This document shows positions 1-5,569 of a DNA stretch of 5,569 nt, in pieces. The translations under genes and the position numbers were made by a program. This stretch comes from an uncultured Bacillota bacterium. GTDB lineage: Bacteria; Bacillota_I; Bacilli_A; RF39; UBA660. The stretch's first letter is position 1. Each line of letters opens with the position of its first letter. Location of the stretch: contig CAMWQX010000094.1 in the NCBI GenBank assembly GCA_947176475.1, forward strand, positions 1 through 5,569. The letters are read 5' to 3'. The notes beneath the pieces are model-generated. The model did not search any database and had not been told where the DNA came from. It saw only the letters and a program-made list of their open reading frames with translations.

Positions 1-177
1 TTTGAACATATCATCATCGTTAGAAACCGTTTGTAAAGTTCCTGTTTCATCTCTTAAATCAAGAAATAAAACACCACCATGATCACGGATATTTTCAACC
101 CATCCACTTACGATAATTGTTTCACCTACTTGACTTTCAGTTAAATCAATAATCATGTGTGTTCTATATTTATTCAT
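1..177 (-). CDS. aspS: Second aspartyl-tRNA synthetase, N-terminal part (3' end beyond window)
   Basis: The 59 visible codons encode the start of an OB-fold anticodon-binding domain of AspRS type. An N-terminal YRTH (residues 4-7) is followed by VGE (17-19), SGWV (24-27), RDHGGVLFLDLRD (31-43) and TGTLQTV (45-51). The YRTH start and RDHGG resemble AspRS of alphaproteobacterial or non-discriminating type as I remember them, more than B. subtilis AspRS. It is not a copy of the complete aspS in this window: that one reads RDLGGLIFIDLRD at the same place. His33 corresponds to the Pseudomonas aeruginosa His31 linked to relaxed tRNA-Asp/tRNA-Asn recognition. The ATG is chosen because AGGAGG lies 7 bases before it; the next Met (residue 8) would lose the conserved YRTH. 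The gene follows asnS after 15 bases, so it is the fourth gene of the operon. The catalytic domain is not visible, so a full-length synthetase is inferred; a stand-alone OB-fold protein remains possible. Confidence 0.85.
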   Translation of the reverse strand, partial: MNKYRTHMIIDLTESQVGETIIVSGWVENIRDHGGVLFLDLRDETGTLQTVSNDDDMFK

Positions 178-184
178 TATTATT

Positions 185-190
185 CCTCCT
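185..190 (-). promoter_or_regulatory. Ribosome binding site of the second aspS
   Basis: The minus strand reads AGGAGG within AAAAAGGAGGAATAATA, 7 bases before the ATG at 177-175. It sits in the 15-base gap after the asnS stop, so this gene has its own strong translation start. It decides the start in favour of the first Met over the Met seven codons later. Confidence 0.85.
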
Positions 191-192
191 TT

Positions 193-1560
193 TTAATATT
201 CACAGTTTCCTGGAGTTCTTGGGAATGGTATAACGTCACGAATATTTTCAATTCCTGTTAGGTAAATAAGTAATCTTTCAAATCCCATACCAAATCCAGC
301 ATGGTAGCAAGACCCATAACGACGTGTATTTAAATACCATTCAATTGATTCTCTATTTACGCCCATATCTTCAGCACGGTTAATTAGAGTATCATAGTCC
401 TCTTCTCTTTGAGAACCACCCATTAATTCGCCTGCTCCAGGTACTTCTAGATCGACAGCTGCAACTGTCTTACCATCGGCATTAGTTTTCATATACCAAG
501 CTTTAATATCCTTAGGCCAATTGGTAATGAATACTGGTGAATTATAGTATTCAGTTATATATTTTTCATGTTCTTTAGCTATGTCACTTTCATAATCAGG
601 AGTAAATTCCCATTCCTCTCCTGATTTAAGTAATAAATCAACGGCTTCATGATGAGTAATGCGAATGAATTTAGATGAAACTAATTTTTCTAACTTTTCT
701 TTTAATCCTTTATCAACAAATTCATTTAAGAAATTTATCTCATCGCTTGCATGTTCTAAAACATAAGACACGATGCTCTTTAACATATCTTCTTCAATGT
801 CCATTAAGCCATCTAAATCACAGAAAGCTATTTCTGGTTCAATCATCCAAAATTCATTGGCATGCGTTTTGGTATTAGAATTTTCCGTACGGAAAGTTGG
901 ACCAAAAGTATATATTTTTTTAAAAGCTAAAGCAAATGTCTCACCATGTAGTTGTCCTGTTCCGGTAATGAAGGCTTGCTTAGAAAATAAATCCTTAGAA
1001 TAATCTACACCATCATCATTTTTAGGAACATTATTCATATCCAATGTCGTTATTTTAAACATTTGGTTTTCTCCTTCACAATCAGCTGTTGTGATTAAAG
1101 GAGTATGGACATAAACATAGTTATTCTTTTGGAAGTATTCATGAATAGCTTGAGAAGCAACACTACGTACTTTGAATACGGCTTGAAAAAGACGAGTACG
1201 TGGACGAAGATAAGCAACATCTCTTAAAAATTCACGAGTATGTCTTTTAGGTTGGATAGGATAAGTTTCATCACAAGATCCAATTAAAGTTAATTTACTT
1301 GCTTTAAGCTCATATTCTTGATTTCCTTGAGATGGTACTAGTTCTCCTTCAATTTTAATAGCACATCCAGCTAACCATTTTTGTACTTCTTCAAAATTGG
1401 CAATATCTTTTTCATAGACAATTTGTAAAGAATTTAGACATGTTCCATCATAAAAATCGATAAAACCAAACTCTTTTTGACGACGATGAGAACGAATCCA
1501 TCCTTCAAGTTCAACTTTGTCGCCTACTTTTTTATTTTTAAATAAATCTATTAAGTCCAT
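193..1560 (-). CDS. asnS: Asparaginyl-tRNA synthetase
   Basis: This class IIb synthetase joins Asn to tRNA-Asn in the cytoplasm, using ATP. The 455-residue protein starts with an OB-fold anticodon-binding domain (about 1-100; LEGWIRSHRRQKEFGFIDF at 18-36) and continues into the class II catalytic core. Motif 1 lies around NNYVYVHTPLIT (146-157). Motif 2 is FGPTFRTENSNTKTHANEF (219-237), followed by MIEPEIAF. Motif 3 is GFGMGFERLLIYLTG (422-436), followed by IRDVIPFPRTPG. CEGENQMF (161-168) and the FRTENS signature separate AsnRS from AspRS, and there is no GAD insertion. A segment around 173-192 (NNVPKNDDGVDY) is a lineage-variable insertion seen in many AsnRS of about 460 residues. Length is normal and the C-terminal end is intact. 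The start is 4 bases after the aspS stop, and its ribosome site (AAAGGA) lies in the last codons of aspS, so the two are probably translationally coupled. Its product is a likely ligand of the T-box upstream of hisS, so this enzyme would be under feedback. Confidence 0.97.
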   Translation of the reverse strand: MDLIDLFKNKKVGDKVELEGWIRSHRRQKEFGFIDFYDGTCLNSLQIVYEKDIANFEEVQKWLAGCAIKIEGELVPSQGNQEYELKASKLTLIGSCDETYPIQPKRHTREFLRDVAYLRPRTRLFQAVFKVRSVASQAIHEYFQKNNYVYVHTPLITTADCEGENQMFKITTLDMNNVPKNDDGVDYSKDLFSKQAFITGTGQLHGETFALAFKKIYTFGPTFRTENSNTKTHANEFWMIEPEIAFCDLDGLMDIEEDMLKSIVSYVLEHASDEINFLNEFVDKGLKEKLEKLVSSKFIRITHHEAVDLLLKSGEEWEFTPDYESDIAKEHEKYITEYYNSPVFITNWPKDIKAWYMKTNADGKTVAAVDLEVPGAGELMGGSQREEDYDTLINRAEDMGVNRESIEWYLNTRRYGSCYHAGFGMGFERLLIYLTGIENIRDVIPFPRTPGNCEY

Positions 1561-1564
1561 AAGC

Positions 1565-3316
1565 TTATCCTTTCTTTTTGATAGTTAATCCTAATTCTTC
1601 TAATTGTTCTTTCGTTAATTCAGATGGTGATCCCATCATTAAATCCATACCTGAGGCATTTGGTGGGAAGGCTTGAACTTCTCTTAAGTTTGGTTCATCT
1701 TGAATTAACATGATTAGACGATCAATTCCTGGTGCCATTCCACCATGTGGAGGACATCCGTATTTGAAGGCAGTGAATATTGATTTGAATCTCTCTTCGA
1801 CTTCACTACGTGAATATCCAACTATTTCAAATCCTTTAGCTAGAGAGTCTAAGTTATGGTTTCTTATTGCTCCACTAGCCATCTCATTACCATTACATAC
1901 AAAGTCATATTGATATGCTAGAATGTCTTCAGGTTTCTTGGTATTATAATCTTCAATTCCACCATGTGGTAAACTGAATGGATTATGACAGAAATCATAT
2001 TTTCCTGTTGTTTCATCTAACTCAAACATTGGGAAATCATTTATTATGCATAGTTCTAGACGATTCTTATCTAATAATTCAAGAGATTCACCTAATTTTA
2101 ATCTTAGAGCACCTAAGGCAGATTTAACAGTTTTATATTCGCCTGATACAATGAATACGATATCGTTTGTTTCAATATTTAATTTTTCTTTGATGCTATT
2201 TAGTTCTAATTCACTTAAAACTTTGACAACACTTCCAGTTACTTCTTCATTATATTTTATATAAGCAAGACCAGAAGCTTTTTTAGATTTAACAAAATCA
2301 GTTAGAGCATCAATATCTTTTCTTGAGAATTTATCAGAAGCATTCTTAGCAACTATAGCATTAATGACACCTGATGATTCAATAACATTTTTGAATACAC
2401 TGAATTCGGTATTATTAAATATTTCTGTAATATCCTTAATAGTCATATCAAAACGCAAATCTGGTTTGTCTGAACCATATAGGTCAATAGCATCTTTGTA
2501 AGCGATTCTTCTAAATGGTCTTGAAGATACTGCTTTATTCGAAAATTTAGTAAAGGTATCATAGAAAATTTCTTCTCCAACATTTAATACATCATCTTCA
2601 CTACAAAAAGACATTTCTAAATCTAATTGGTAGAATTCTAATGTCCTATCGGCACGAGCATCTTCATCTCTAAAACATGGTGCTATTTGGAAATACTTTT
2701 CAAAGCCACCAACCATAAGCAATTCTTTATAGATTTGTGGAGCTTGAGGAAGCGCATAGAATTTACCATTGTATAGACGCGAAGGAACGACAAAGTCTCT
2801 GGCTCCTTCAGGAGATGAGGCTGTTAATATAGGAGTTTGAACCTCAATAAATCCTAAATCATGCATCTTATTTCTTAAATAATGTAATATTTCACTTCTT
2901 AAGAATAAATTATTTTTTAGTTTATTACGGCGAATATCCAAATAACGATATTTTAAACGAGTATCTTCTAAAGCATTAGTATTATCTTCAATAGTGAATG
3001 GCAATTCTTCACAAGTATTAAGGATTTCTAGTTCTTCTACTTCAATTTCAATATCCCCTGTTTTTAAATTAGGATTCTTACTTTGTCTTTCAACAACTTT
3101 ACCTATTACTTTAATAACATATTCACTTTTGATGGTATTTGCTAATTCATAAACTTTGTCTTGAGGATTTATTACTAATTGAATAATTCCTGTTCTATCT
3201 CTTAAGTCAATAAATATTAAACCACCTAAGTCACGTTTCTTTTGTACCCATCCTTCTAGGGTAACACTCTTACCAACAGATTTAATATCTACTGTTTCAT
3301 TATATATTTTTTCCAT
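1565..3316 (-). CDS. aspS: Aspartyl-tRNA synthetase, complete, discriminating-type signature
   Basis: This class IIb synthetase charges tRNA-Asp. The 583 residues cover the whole bacterial architecture. The N-terminal OB fold is about 1-105 (LEGWVQKKRDLGGLIFIDLR at 20-39). The flipping loop is SSPEGARDFVVPSR (168-181), followed by YALPQAPQ (187-194). Motif 2 is FRDEDARADRTLEFYQLDLE (215-234). The bacterial GAD insertion spans about 290-420. Motif 3 is GGMAPGIDRLIML (525-537), with DLMMGSP (558-564) near the end. Leu30 and Lys80 match E. coli Leu30 and Lys81, positions where non-discriminating P. aeruginosa AspRS has His31 and Gly82, so strict tRNA-Asp specificity is inferred. The catalytic core (DARADR, EFYQLD, MAPGIDR) differs from the B. 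subtilis form (DLRADRQPEFTQID) and recalls alphaproteobacterial AspRS. It starts 11 bases after hisS behind AGAGGT. The hisS-aspS pair is common in Bacillota. No key residue appears to be missing. Confidence 0.97.
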   Translation of the reverse strand: MEKIYNETVDIKSVGKSVTLEGWVQKKRDLGGLIFIDLRDRTGIIQLVINPQDKVYELANTIKSEYVIKVIGKVVERQSKNPNLKTGDIEIEVEELEILNTCEELPFTIEDNTNALEDTRLKYRYLDIRRNKLKNNLFLRSEILHYLRNKMHDLGFIEVQTPILTASSPEGARDFVVPSRLYNGKFYALPQAPQIYKELLMVGGFEKYFQIAPCFRDEDARADRTLEFYQLDLEMSFCSEDDVLNVGEEIFYDTFTKFSNKAVSSRPFRRIAYKDAIDLYGSDKPDLRFDMTIKDITEIFNNTEFSVFKNVIESSGVINAIVAKNASDKFSRKDIDALTDFVKSKKASGLAYIKYNEEVTGSVVKVLSELELNSIKEKLNIETNDIVFIVSGEYKTVKSALGALRLKLGESLELLDKNRLELCIINDFPMFELDETTGKYDFCHNPFSLPHGGIEDYNTKKPEDILAYQYDFVCNGNEMASGAIRNHNLDSLAKGFEIVGYSRSEVEERFKSIFTAFKYGCPPHGGMAPGIDRLIMLIQDEPNLREVQAFPPNASGMDLMMGSPSELTKEQLEELGLTIKKKG

Positions 3317-3327
3317 ATTATACCTCT

Positions 3328-4578
3328 TTACATATGCATATCAAGATAATCTAATAGATCATTGATATTAACACTTTCTTCTTGTTTTGTTTTATTATCT
3401 TTTATTGTTACTTTATTACTCTTTAATTCATCATCATTTAAAACGATTAAGTATTTAGCATTGAATCTATCAACACTTTTAAATTGAGCTTTTAGGGATC
3501 TTCCTAAAGAATCAGTTTCCGCGATGAAGCCATTCAGTCTTAAATCTTGAGTTAGGAAGCATGCGGTTTCTTTTTCCGTATCTGATACGTATAAAATGTA
3601 GACATCTATAGAATCATTAATTGGAATATTGACGCCGTTTTCTTCCATGGCAAGAATAGTACGATCATAACCCATAGCAAAGCCAACACCTGGAGTACTT
3701 GGTCCTCCTAATGTTTCCACTAGACCATTGTATCTTCCACCGCCACCTAAGGCATAGGAGTCATGTAAAACAACCTCAAAGACAACATGATTATAATAAT
3801 CTAAACCACGAACTAATTTAGTATCTACTTCATAATTAATTTCCATTAAATCTAACATGTCTTTTAATTTTTCAAAACGACTTGCTGATTCTTCGTTGAG
3901 GTAATCTAAAGTCTTTGGAGCATTCTTAATGATATCGGAATCAGCATCAACCTTACAATCTAAGATTCTTAAAGGATTTTTCTCTAATCTTTCCTTACAA
4001 TCTTCACATAAGTCACTGATATGTGGACGGAAATAATTGATTAGAGCTTCACGATAATTATTACGTGATTCAGTATCTCCTAAAGAATTTATTTTAATAG
4101 TTATATCATCAAGACCTAAAAGACGATAAGCATTGTATGCTAAAGATATTACTTCAGCATCACTCATAACATCGTCTGACCCAAAACATTCAAATCCCCA
4201 TTGGGTAAATTCACGATTTCTGCCACTTTGTGGACGTTCGTAACGATACATCTTCATATTGTAAAATACTTTAACAGGATCAGTCATATTGCCATATAAT
4301 TTATTTTCGACAAACCATCTAACAACACCAGCTGTTCCTTCAGGTCTTAAAGTTATATCGCGATCCCCACGATCTTTAAAATCGTAGGTCTCCTTTTGTA
4401 CCATATCGGTAGTTTCGCCGACTCCACGATGAAATAATTCGCTAGCTTCAAAAACTGGTGTTTCAATATAACCATAATTGTATTTTTCACAAAGTGTTGC
4501 AAGTATTTCATTAACATAAGCACGTTTTTTTGCTAAATCGCCATAGATATCATATGTCCCTTTTTGTTTTGTTATCAT
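3328..4578 (-). CDS. hisS: Histidyl-tRNA synthetase
   Basis: This class IIa synthetase, normally a homodimer, charges tRNA-His in the cytoplasm. The 416 residues match the usual bacterial length of about 420. Motif 1 lies around YIETPVFEASELFHRG (37-52), followed by the ATP-side segment DITLRPEGTAGVVR (74-87). Motif 2 is YRYERPQSGRNREFTQWGFE (111-130). An insertion domain carries CEDCKERLEKNPLRILDC (191-208), the cysteine pattern seen in many Bacillota HisRS. The histidine signatures LVRGLDYY (255-262) and LGGGGRYNGL (277-286) are intact, and motif 3 is GVGFAMGYDR (297-306). The C-terminal alpha/beta anticodon-binding domain is about 324-412. AGGAGG lies 8 bases before the ATG. It is the first gene of the operon, directly behind a T-box terminator. 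It should therefore respond to the T-box's tRNA, which the bulge base suggests is not tRNA-His. HisZ, the HisRS-like regulatory subunit, is excluded by the complete histidine motifs and anticodon domain. Confidence 0.97.
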   Translation of the reverse strand: MITKQKGTYDIYGDLAKKRAYVNEILATLCEKYNYGYIETPVFEASELFHRGVGETTDMVQKETYDFKDRGDRDITLRPEGTAGVVRWFVENKLYGNMTDPVKVFYNMKMYRYERPQSGRNREFTQWGFECFGSDDVMSDAEVISLAYNAYRLLGLDDITIKINSLGDTESRNNYREALINYFRPHISDLCEDCKERLEKNPLRILDCKVDADSDIIKNAPKTLDYLNEESASRFEKLKDMLDLMEINYEVDTKLVRGLDYYNHVVFEVVLHDSYALGGGGRYNGLVETLGGPSTPGVGFAMGYDRTILAMEENGVNIPINDSIDVYILYVSDTEKETACFLTQDLRLNGFIAETDSLGRSLKAQFKSVDRFNAKYLIVLNDDELKSNKVTIKDNKTKQEESVNINDLLDYLDMHM

Positions 4579-4586
4579 TTTTAATT

Positions 4587-4592
4587 CCTCCT
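4587..4592 (-). promoter_or_regulatory. Ribosome binding site of hisS
   Basis: The minus strand reads AAAAGGAGG followed by AATTAAAA and the hisS ATG, an 8-base spacer. It begins 10 bases after the U-run of the T-box terminator and does not overlap either alternative hairpin. This points to control by transcription termination rather than by hiding the ribosome site. Confidence 0.85.
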
Positions 4593-4601
4593 TTTAGATA
4601 T

Positions 4602-4661
4602 AAAAAAACCTATATAACGTAAGGACGAACGAATCCGCGGTGCCACCTTACTTTACATAGG
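4602..4661 (-). terminator. Regulated intrinsic terminator of the T-box leader
   Basis: CCTATGTAAAGTAAGG (4661-4646) pairs with CCTTACGTTATATAGG (4624-4609) along 16 positions, with one G-U pair and one A/G mismatch. Seven U residues follow at once (4608-4602). This is a strong intrinsic terminator just before the hisS ribosome site. It should stop transcription when the sensed tRNA is fully charged. Confidence 0.95.
4621..4649 (-). promoter_or_regulatory. T-box antiterminator helix
   Basis: AAGG (4649-4646) pairs with CCTT (4624-4621). A 7-base bulge UGGCACC follows (4645-4639), then GCGGA pairs with UUCGU across a UUCG loop, with two G-U pairs. This is the standard bulged antiterminator. 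The first four bulge bases, UGGC, are the ones that pair with an uncharged tRNA 3' end. The helix uses the same AAGG and CCTT as the inner part of the terminator, so only one can form. Confidence 0.9.
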
Positions 4662-4703
4662 TACTCTTTCTTAGTTTTATCGCTTACAAGCGTTTTGTCT
4701 TAT

Positions 4704-4788
4704 AGAAGTGTTAGTTGAGTAATACATATGCGGCATTTCCACCAATTAGCCTTCTCTTTCATATTTAATTACTCACTCGGGTCTTCCC
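4704..4788 (-). other. T-box stem I (specifier and tRNA-elbow domain)
   Basis: Hand folding gives a base helix GAAG (4786-4783) with CUUC (4708-4705), then a large internal loop. Above it is a 7-bp helix GAGUAAU (4774-4768) with AUUACUC (4723-4717), then AUAUG (4764-4760) with CAUAU (4730-4726). At the tip GGC/GCC closes a loop containing UUGGUGGAAA (4751-4732). In this fold the 3' strand of the internal loop is AACUAACA. The triplet AAC followed by A, next to the base helix, has the usual position of a specifier. An alternative pairs the first GAGU (4778-4775) with ACUC and would move the loop, so the fold is not certain. Confidence 0.6.
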
Positions 4789-4804
4789 AACAAAAGTTAA
4801 CTTA

Positions 4805-4833
4805 ATTATAGTTAAAAATTGCTATTTAGTCAA
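4805..4833 (-). promoter_or_regulatory. Sigma-A type promoter of the synthetase operon
   Basis: The minus strand has TTGACT (4833-4828), a 17-base spacer and a perfect TATAAT (4810-4805). Only the last -35 base departs from consensus. The start of transcription would be an A near 4798-4797, placing the whole T-box leader at the 5' end of the message. A strong constitutive promoter followed by a T-box fits control through attenuation rather than by a repressor. Confidence 0.88.
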
Positions 4834-4835
4834 TA

Positions 4836-4869
4836 AATAATGAATAACTTATAGAAATTATCCATTATT
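4836..4869 (-). terminator. AU-rich hairpin, possible terminator of the upstream gene
   Basis: AATAATGGATAA (4869-4858) pairs with TTATTCATTATT (4847-4836) along 12 positions including one G-U pair, with a 10-base loop. It lies 22 bases after the stop codon of the upstream gene and just before the -35 box. The stem is almost all A-U and the following bases (TATTGACT) are not a clean U-run, so it would be a weak terminator. It could be fortuitous in such AT-rich DNA. Confidence 0.4.
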
Positions 4870-4891
4870 TTGTAAATGTTTTTGCATTTTG

Positions 4892-5569
4892 CTAATTTTT
4901 ATGATTAGGTGCAAGATTTAGTGTGACTGGCTCGACCTTTTTTAATGACTCATTGTTGGTAAGATGGATATTTCCCGGATCGATTTTAGATATTTCCTCG
5001 AGATAGTTTTCCCATTCAGCGTCAAAGGCTTTTTTAAATAGTTCTTGGTATGGTGAAGAGGTATATTCATTTATCTTTTCAGCTAAATCTTCATCTTGTA
5101 AAATAACATATAGTCCCTTCGCATATTCTTCGTCAAGATAAATTTTTTGACGAAGGTCATCTTGTTTTTCTCTATCATATCTAAGAGTTATCTCATTATT
5201 TACCAAGCAATCACCATATTCTGAATACGTTTGAGCTAATTCATCTTGTTTTTCATTTAGACCTTTTTTATGCTTTTTATAATCCTTGGCACAGGAAATT
5301 AGAAGAAGTGTTAATGATGCGTTTACCAGTACACATGGGATTATAATTAGAAGTTCTGAGACAGCTTCAGGTATAGCTCCTGCAATAACGTATCCAAGAA
5401 GAATTGATACTACCATTAAAAGTGGAGAGGCAATTATTTGATCACGAGCAGATTCTTTAGAGAAATACTCTTTCATAACTTCCTTTTTTAAGTTAATGTA
5501 TGCTTCGTTTTTAGCGTAAACTTCTTTATTTTCTTTTAGATTATTTAATGCTTTTTGATATTCTTCTTC
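4892..5569 (-). CDS. Unrecognised membrane-hairpin protein with charged helical flanks (5' end beyond window)
   Basis: I do not recognise this family. The frame is open from the window edge to a TAG stop, giving 225 visible residues. Counted from the Met at 5476-5474, two hydrophobic helices (about 16-36 and 41-62) are joined by a very short turn (PEAVS), forming a membrane hairpin. A basic stretch, KDYKKHKK, follows at 64-71, so both ends are probably cytoplasmic. The C-terminal part (about 70-165) is highly charged and helical, possibly coiled coil, and ends in a polar tail. The 31 codons before that Met contain no stop, encode a similar charged helix (EEEYQKALNNLKENKEVYAK and on) and offer no other start. 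The Met itself has only AAGGA 4 bases upstream, unlike the AGGAGG of the neighbours. I therefore favour an internal Met and a longer protein, but a 194-residue protein starting at 5476 is possible. It lies upstream of the synthetase promoter and is probably a separate unit. Confidence 0.75.
   Translation of the reverse strand, partial: EEEYQKALNNLKENKEVYAKNEAYINLKKEVMKEYFSKESARDQIIASPLLMVVSILLGYVIAGAIPEAVSELLIIIPCVLVNASLTLLLISCAKDYKKHKKGLNEKQDELAQTYSEYGDCLVNNEITLRYDREKQDDLRQKIYLDEEYAKGLYVILQDEDLAEKINEYTSSPYQELFKKAFDAEWENYLEEISKIDPGNIHLTNNESLKKVEPVTLNLAPNHKN

Larger units (their letters stand above)
4602..4798 (-). promoter_or_regulatory. T-box riboswitch leader of the hisS-aspS-asnS operon
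   Basis: The leader RNA contains the T-box core AAGGTGGCACCGCGG (4649-4635), the near-invariant hallmark of tRNA-sensing leaders of synthetase operons in Bacillota. Upstream lies stem I (about 4788-4704), with an AGAGA segment and a distal GGTGGAAA loop of the kind that contacts the tRNA elbow. A small hairpin CGCT-TGTA-AGCG (4692-4681) probably is stem II or III. Antiterminator and terminator helices share the CCTT/AAGG segments and exclude each other. The bulge tetranucleotide is UGGC, which pairs with a tRNA ending GCCA, so discriminator G73 is expected. That fits tRNA-Asn and tRNA-Asp and argues against tRNA-His (C73). AAC triplets at 4716-4714 and 4712-4710, in the 3' flank of the stem I helix, suggest tRNA-Asn. 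The specifier assignment is tentative. Its 5' end is set by the predicted transcription start near 4798. Confidence 0.95.

Noticed and set aside
154..156. Later ATG (Met8) as start of the second aspS
   Set aside because: AGGAGG is 7 bases from the first ATG and the YRTH residues lost by the later start are conserved in AspRS.
675..1003. Two overlapping plus-strand open frames inside asnS
   Set aside because: They lie opposite strongly conserved synthetase motifs, have no ribosome site and encode low-complexity, protein-unlike sequence. They are shadows of asnS.
193..1560. Possibility that this gene is another AspRS rather than AsnRS
   Set aside because: It lacks the GAD insertion and has the AsnRS signatures CEGENQMF, FRTENS and a C-terminal RDVIPFPRTPG with a length of about 455 residues.
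1710..2264. Plus-strand open frames opposite aspS
   Set aside because: They are antisense shadows of conserved aspS coding sequence, with no promoter or ribosome site and no recognisable motif.
4681..4692. Perfect inverted repeat CGCTTACAAGCG as a possible repressor operator
   Set aside because: It lies inside the transcribed T-box leader, between stem I and the antiterminator, where a stem II or III hairpin is expected.
4708..4710. CAC as a His specifier matching hisS as first gene
   Set aside because: The UGGC bulge demands G73 while bacterial tRNA-His has C73, and the triplet is followed by U, not a purine. AAC fits better; kept only as an alternative.
1..5569. Mycoplasma-like code with UGA read as Trp
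   Set aside because: The genes are full length under the standard code, and all 12 Trp codons seen are TGG.

Overview
The window is AT-rich (G+C roughly one third by eye). Every gene in it is read from the minus strand. It looks like chromosomal housekeeping DNA from a low-GC Gram-positive bacterium (Bacillota, or a gut Tenericutes/RF39- or Erysipelotrichia-like lineage). The reasons are a T-box leader, strong AGGAGG ribosome sites, a consensus sigma-A promoter, and a cluster of tRNA synthetases headed by hisS-aspS. All 12 tryptophans in the visible proteins are TGG and the stops seen are TAA or TAG. The genome therefore does not appear to use UGA as Trp the way Mycoplasma does. No genus can be named from this alone.

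Layout in the direction of transcription, from high to low coordinate: (1) 5569-4892, the end of an unrecognised protein with a two-helix membrane hairpin; its frame is still open at the window edge. (2) 4869-4579, a 313-base intergenic region that is fully used: an AU-rich hairpin that may terminate the upstream gene, a promoter (TTGACT-17-TATAAT), then a T-box riboswitch with stem I, antiterminator and a 16-bp competing terminator, and the hisS ribosome site. (3) 4578-3328 hisS. (4) 3316-1565 aspS. (5) 1560-193 asnS. (6) 177-1, the first 59 codons of a second aspartyl-tRNA synthetase-like gene, cut by the window edge.

The four synthetase genes are 11, 4 and 15 bases apart, with no terminator or promoter visible between them, so they should form one transcript under the T-box. 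When the sensed tRNA is uncharged, its 3' end should pair with the UGGC bulge and stabilise the antiterminator, raising all four enzymes together. The bulge predicts a tRNA with discriminator G73 (Asn or Asp), not His (C73), although hisS is the first gene. AAC triplets beside the stem I helix favour tRNA-Asn.

The most interesting point is two AspRS genes in one operon with an AsnRS. The complete one carries Leu30 and Lys80, as discriminating enzymes such as E. coli AspRS do. The partial one carries a His (residue 33) at the first of these positions, as in non-discriminating enzymes. This suggests direct and tRNA-dependent routes to Asn-tRNA under one control, or a specialised second AspRS. 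I saw no CRISPR array, mobile element, tRNA or rRNA gene.
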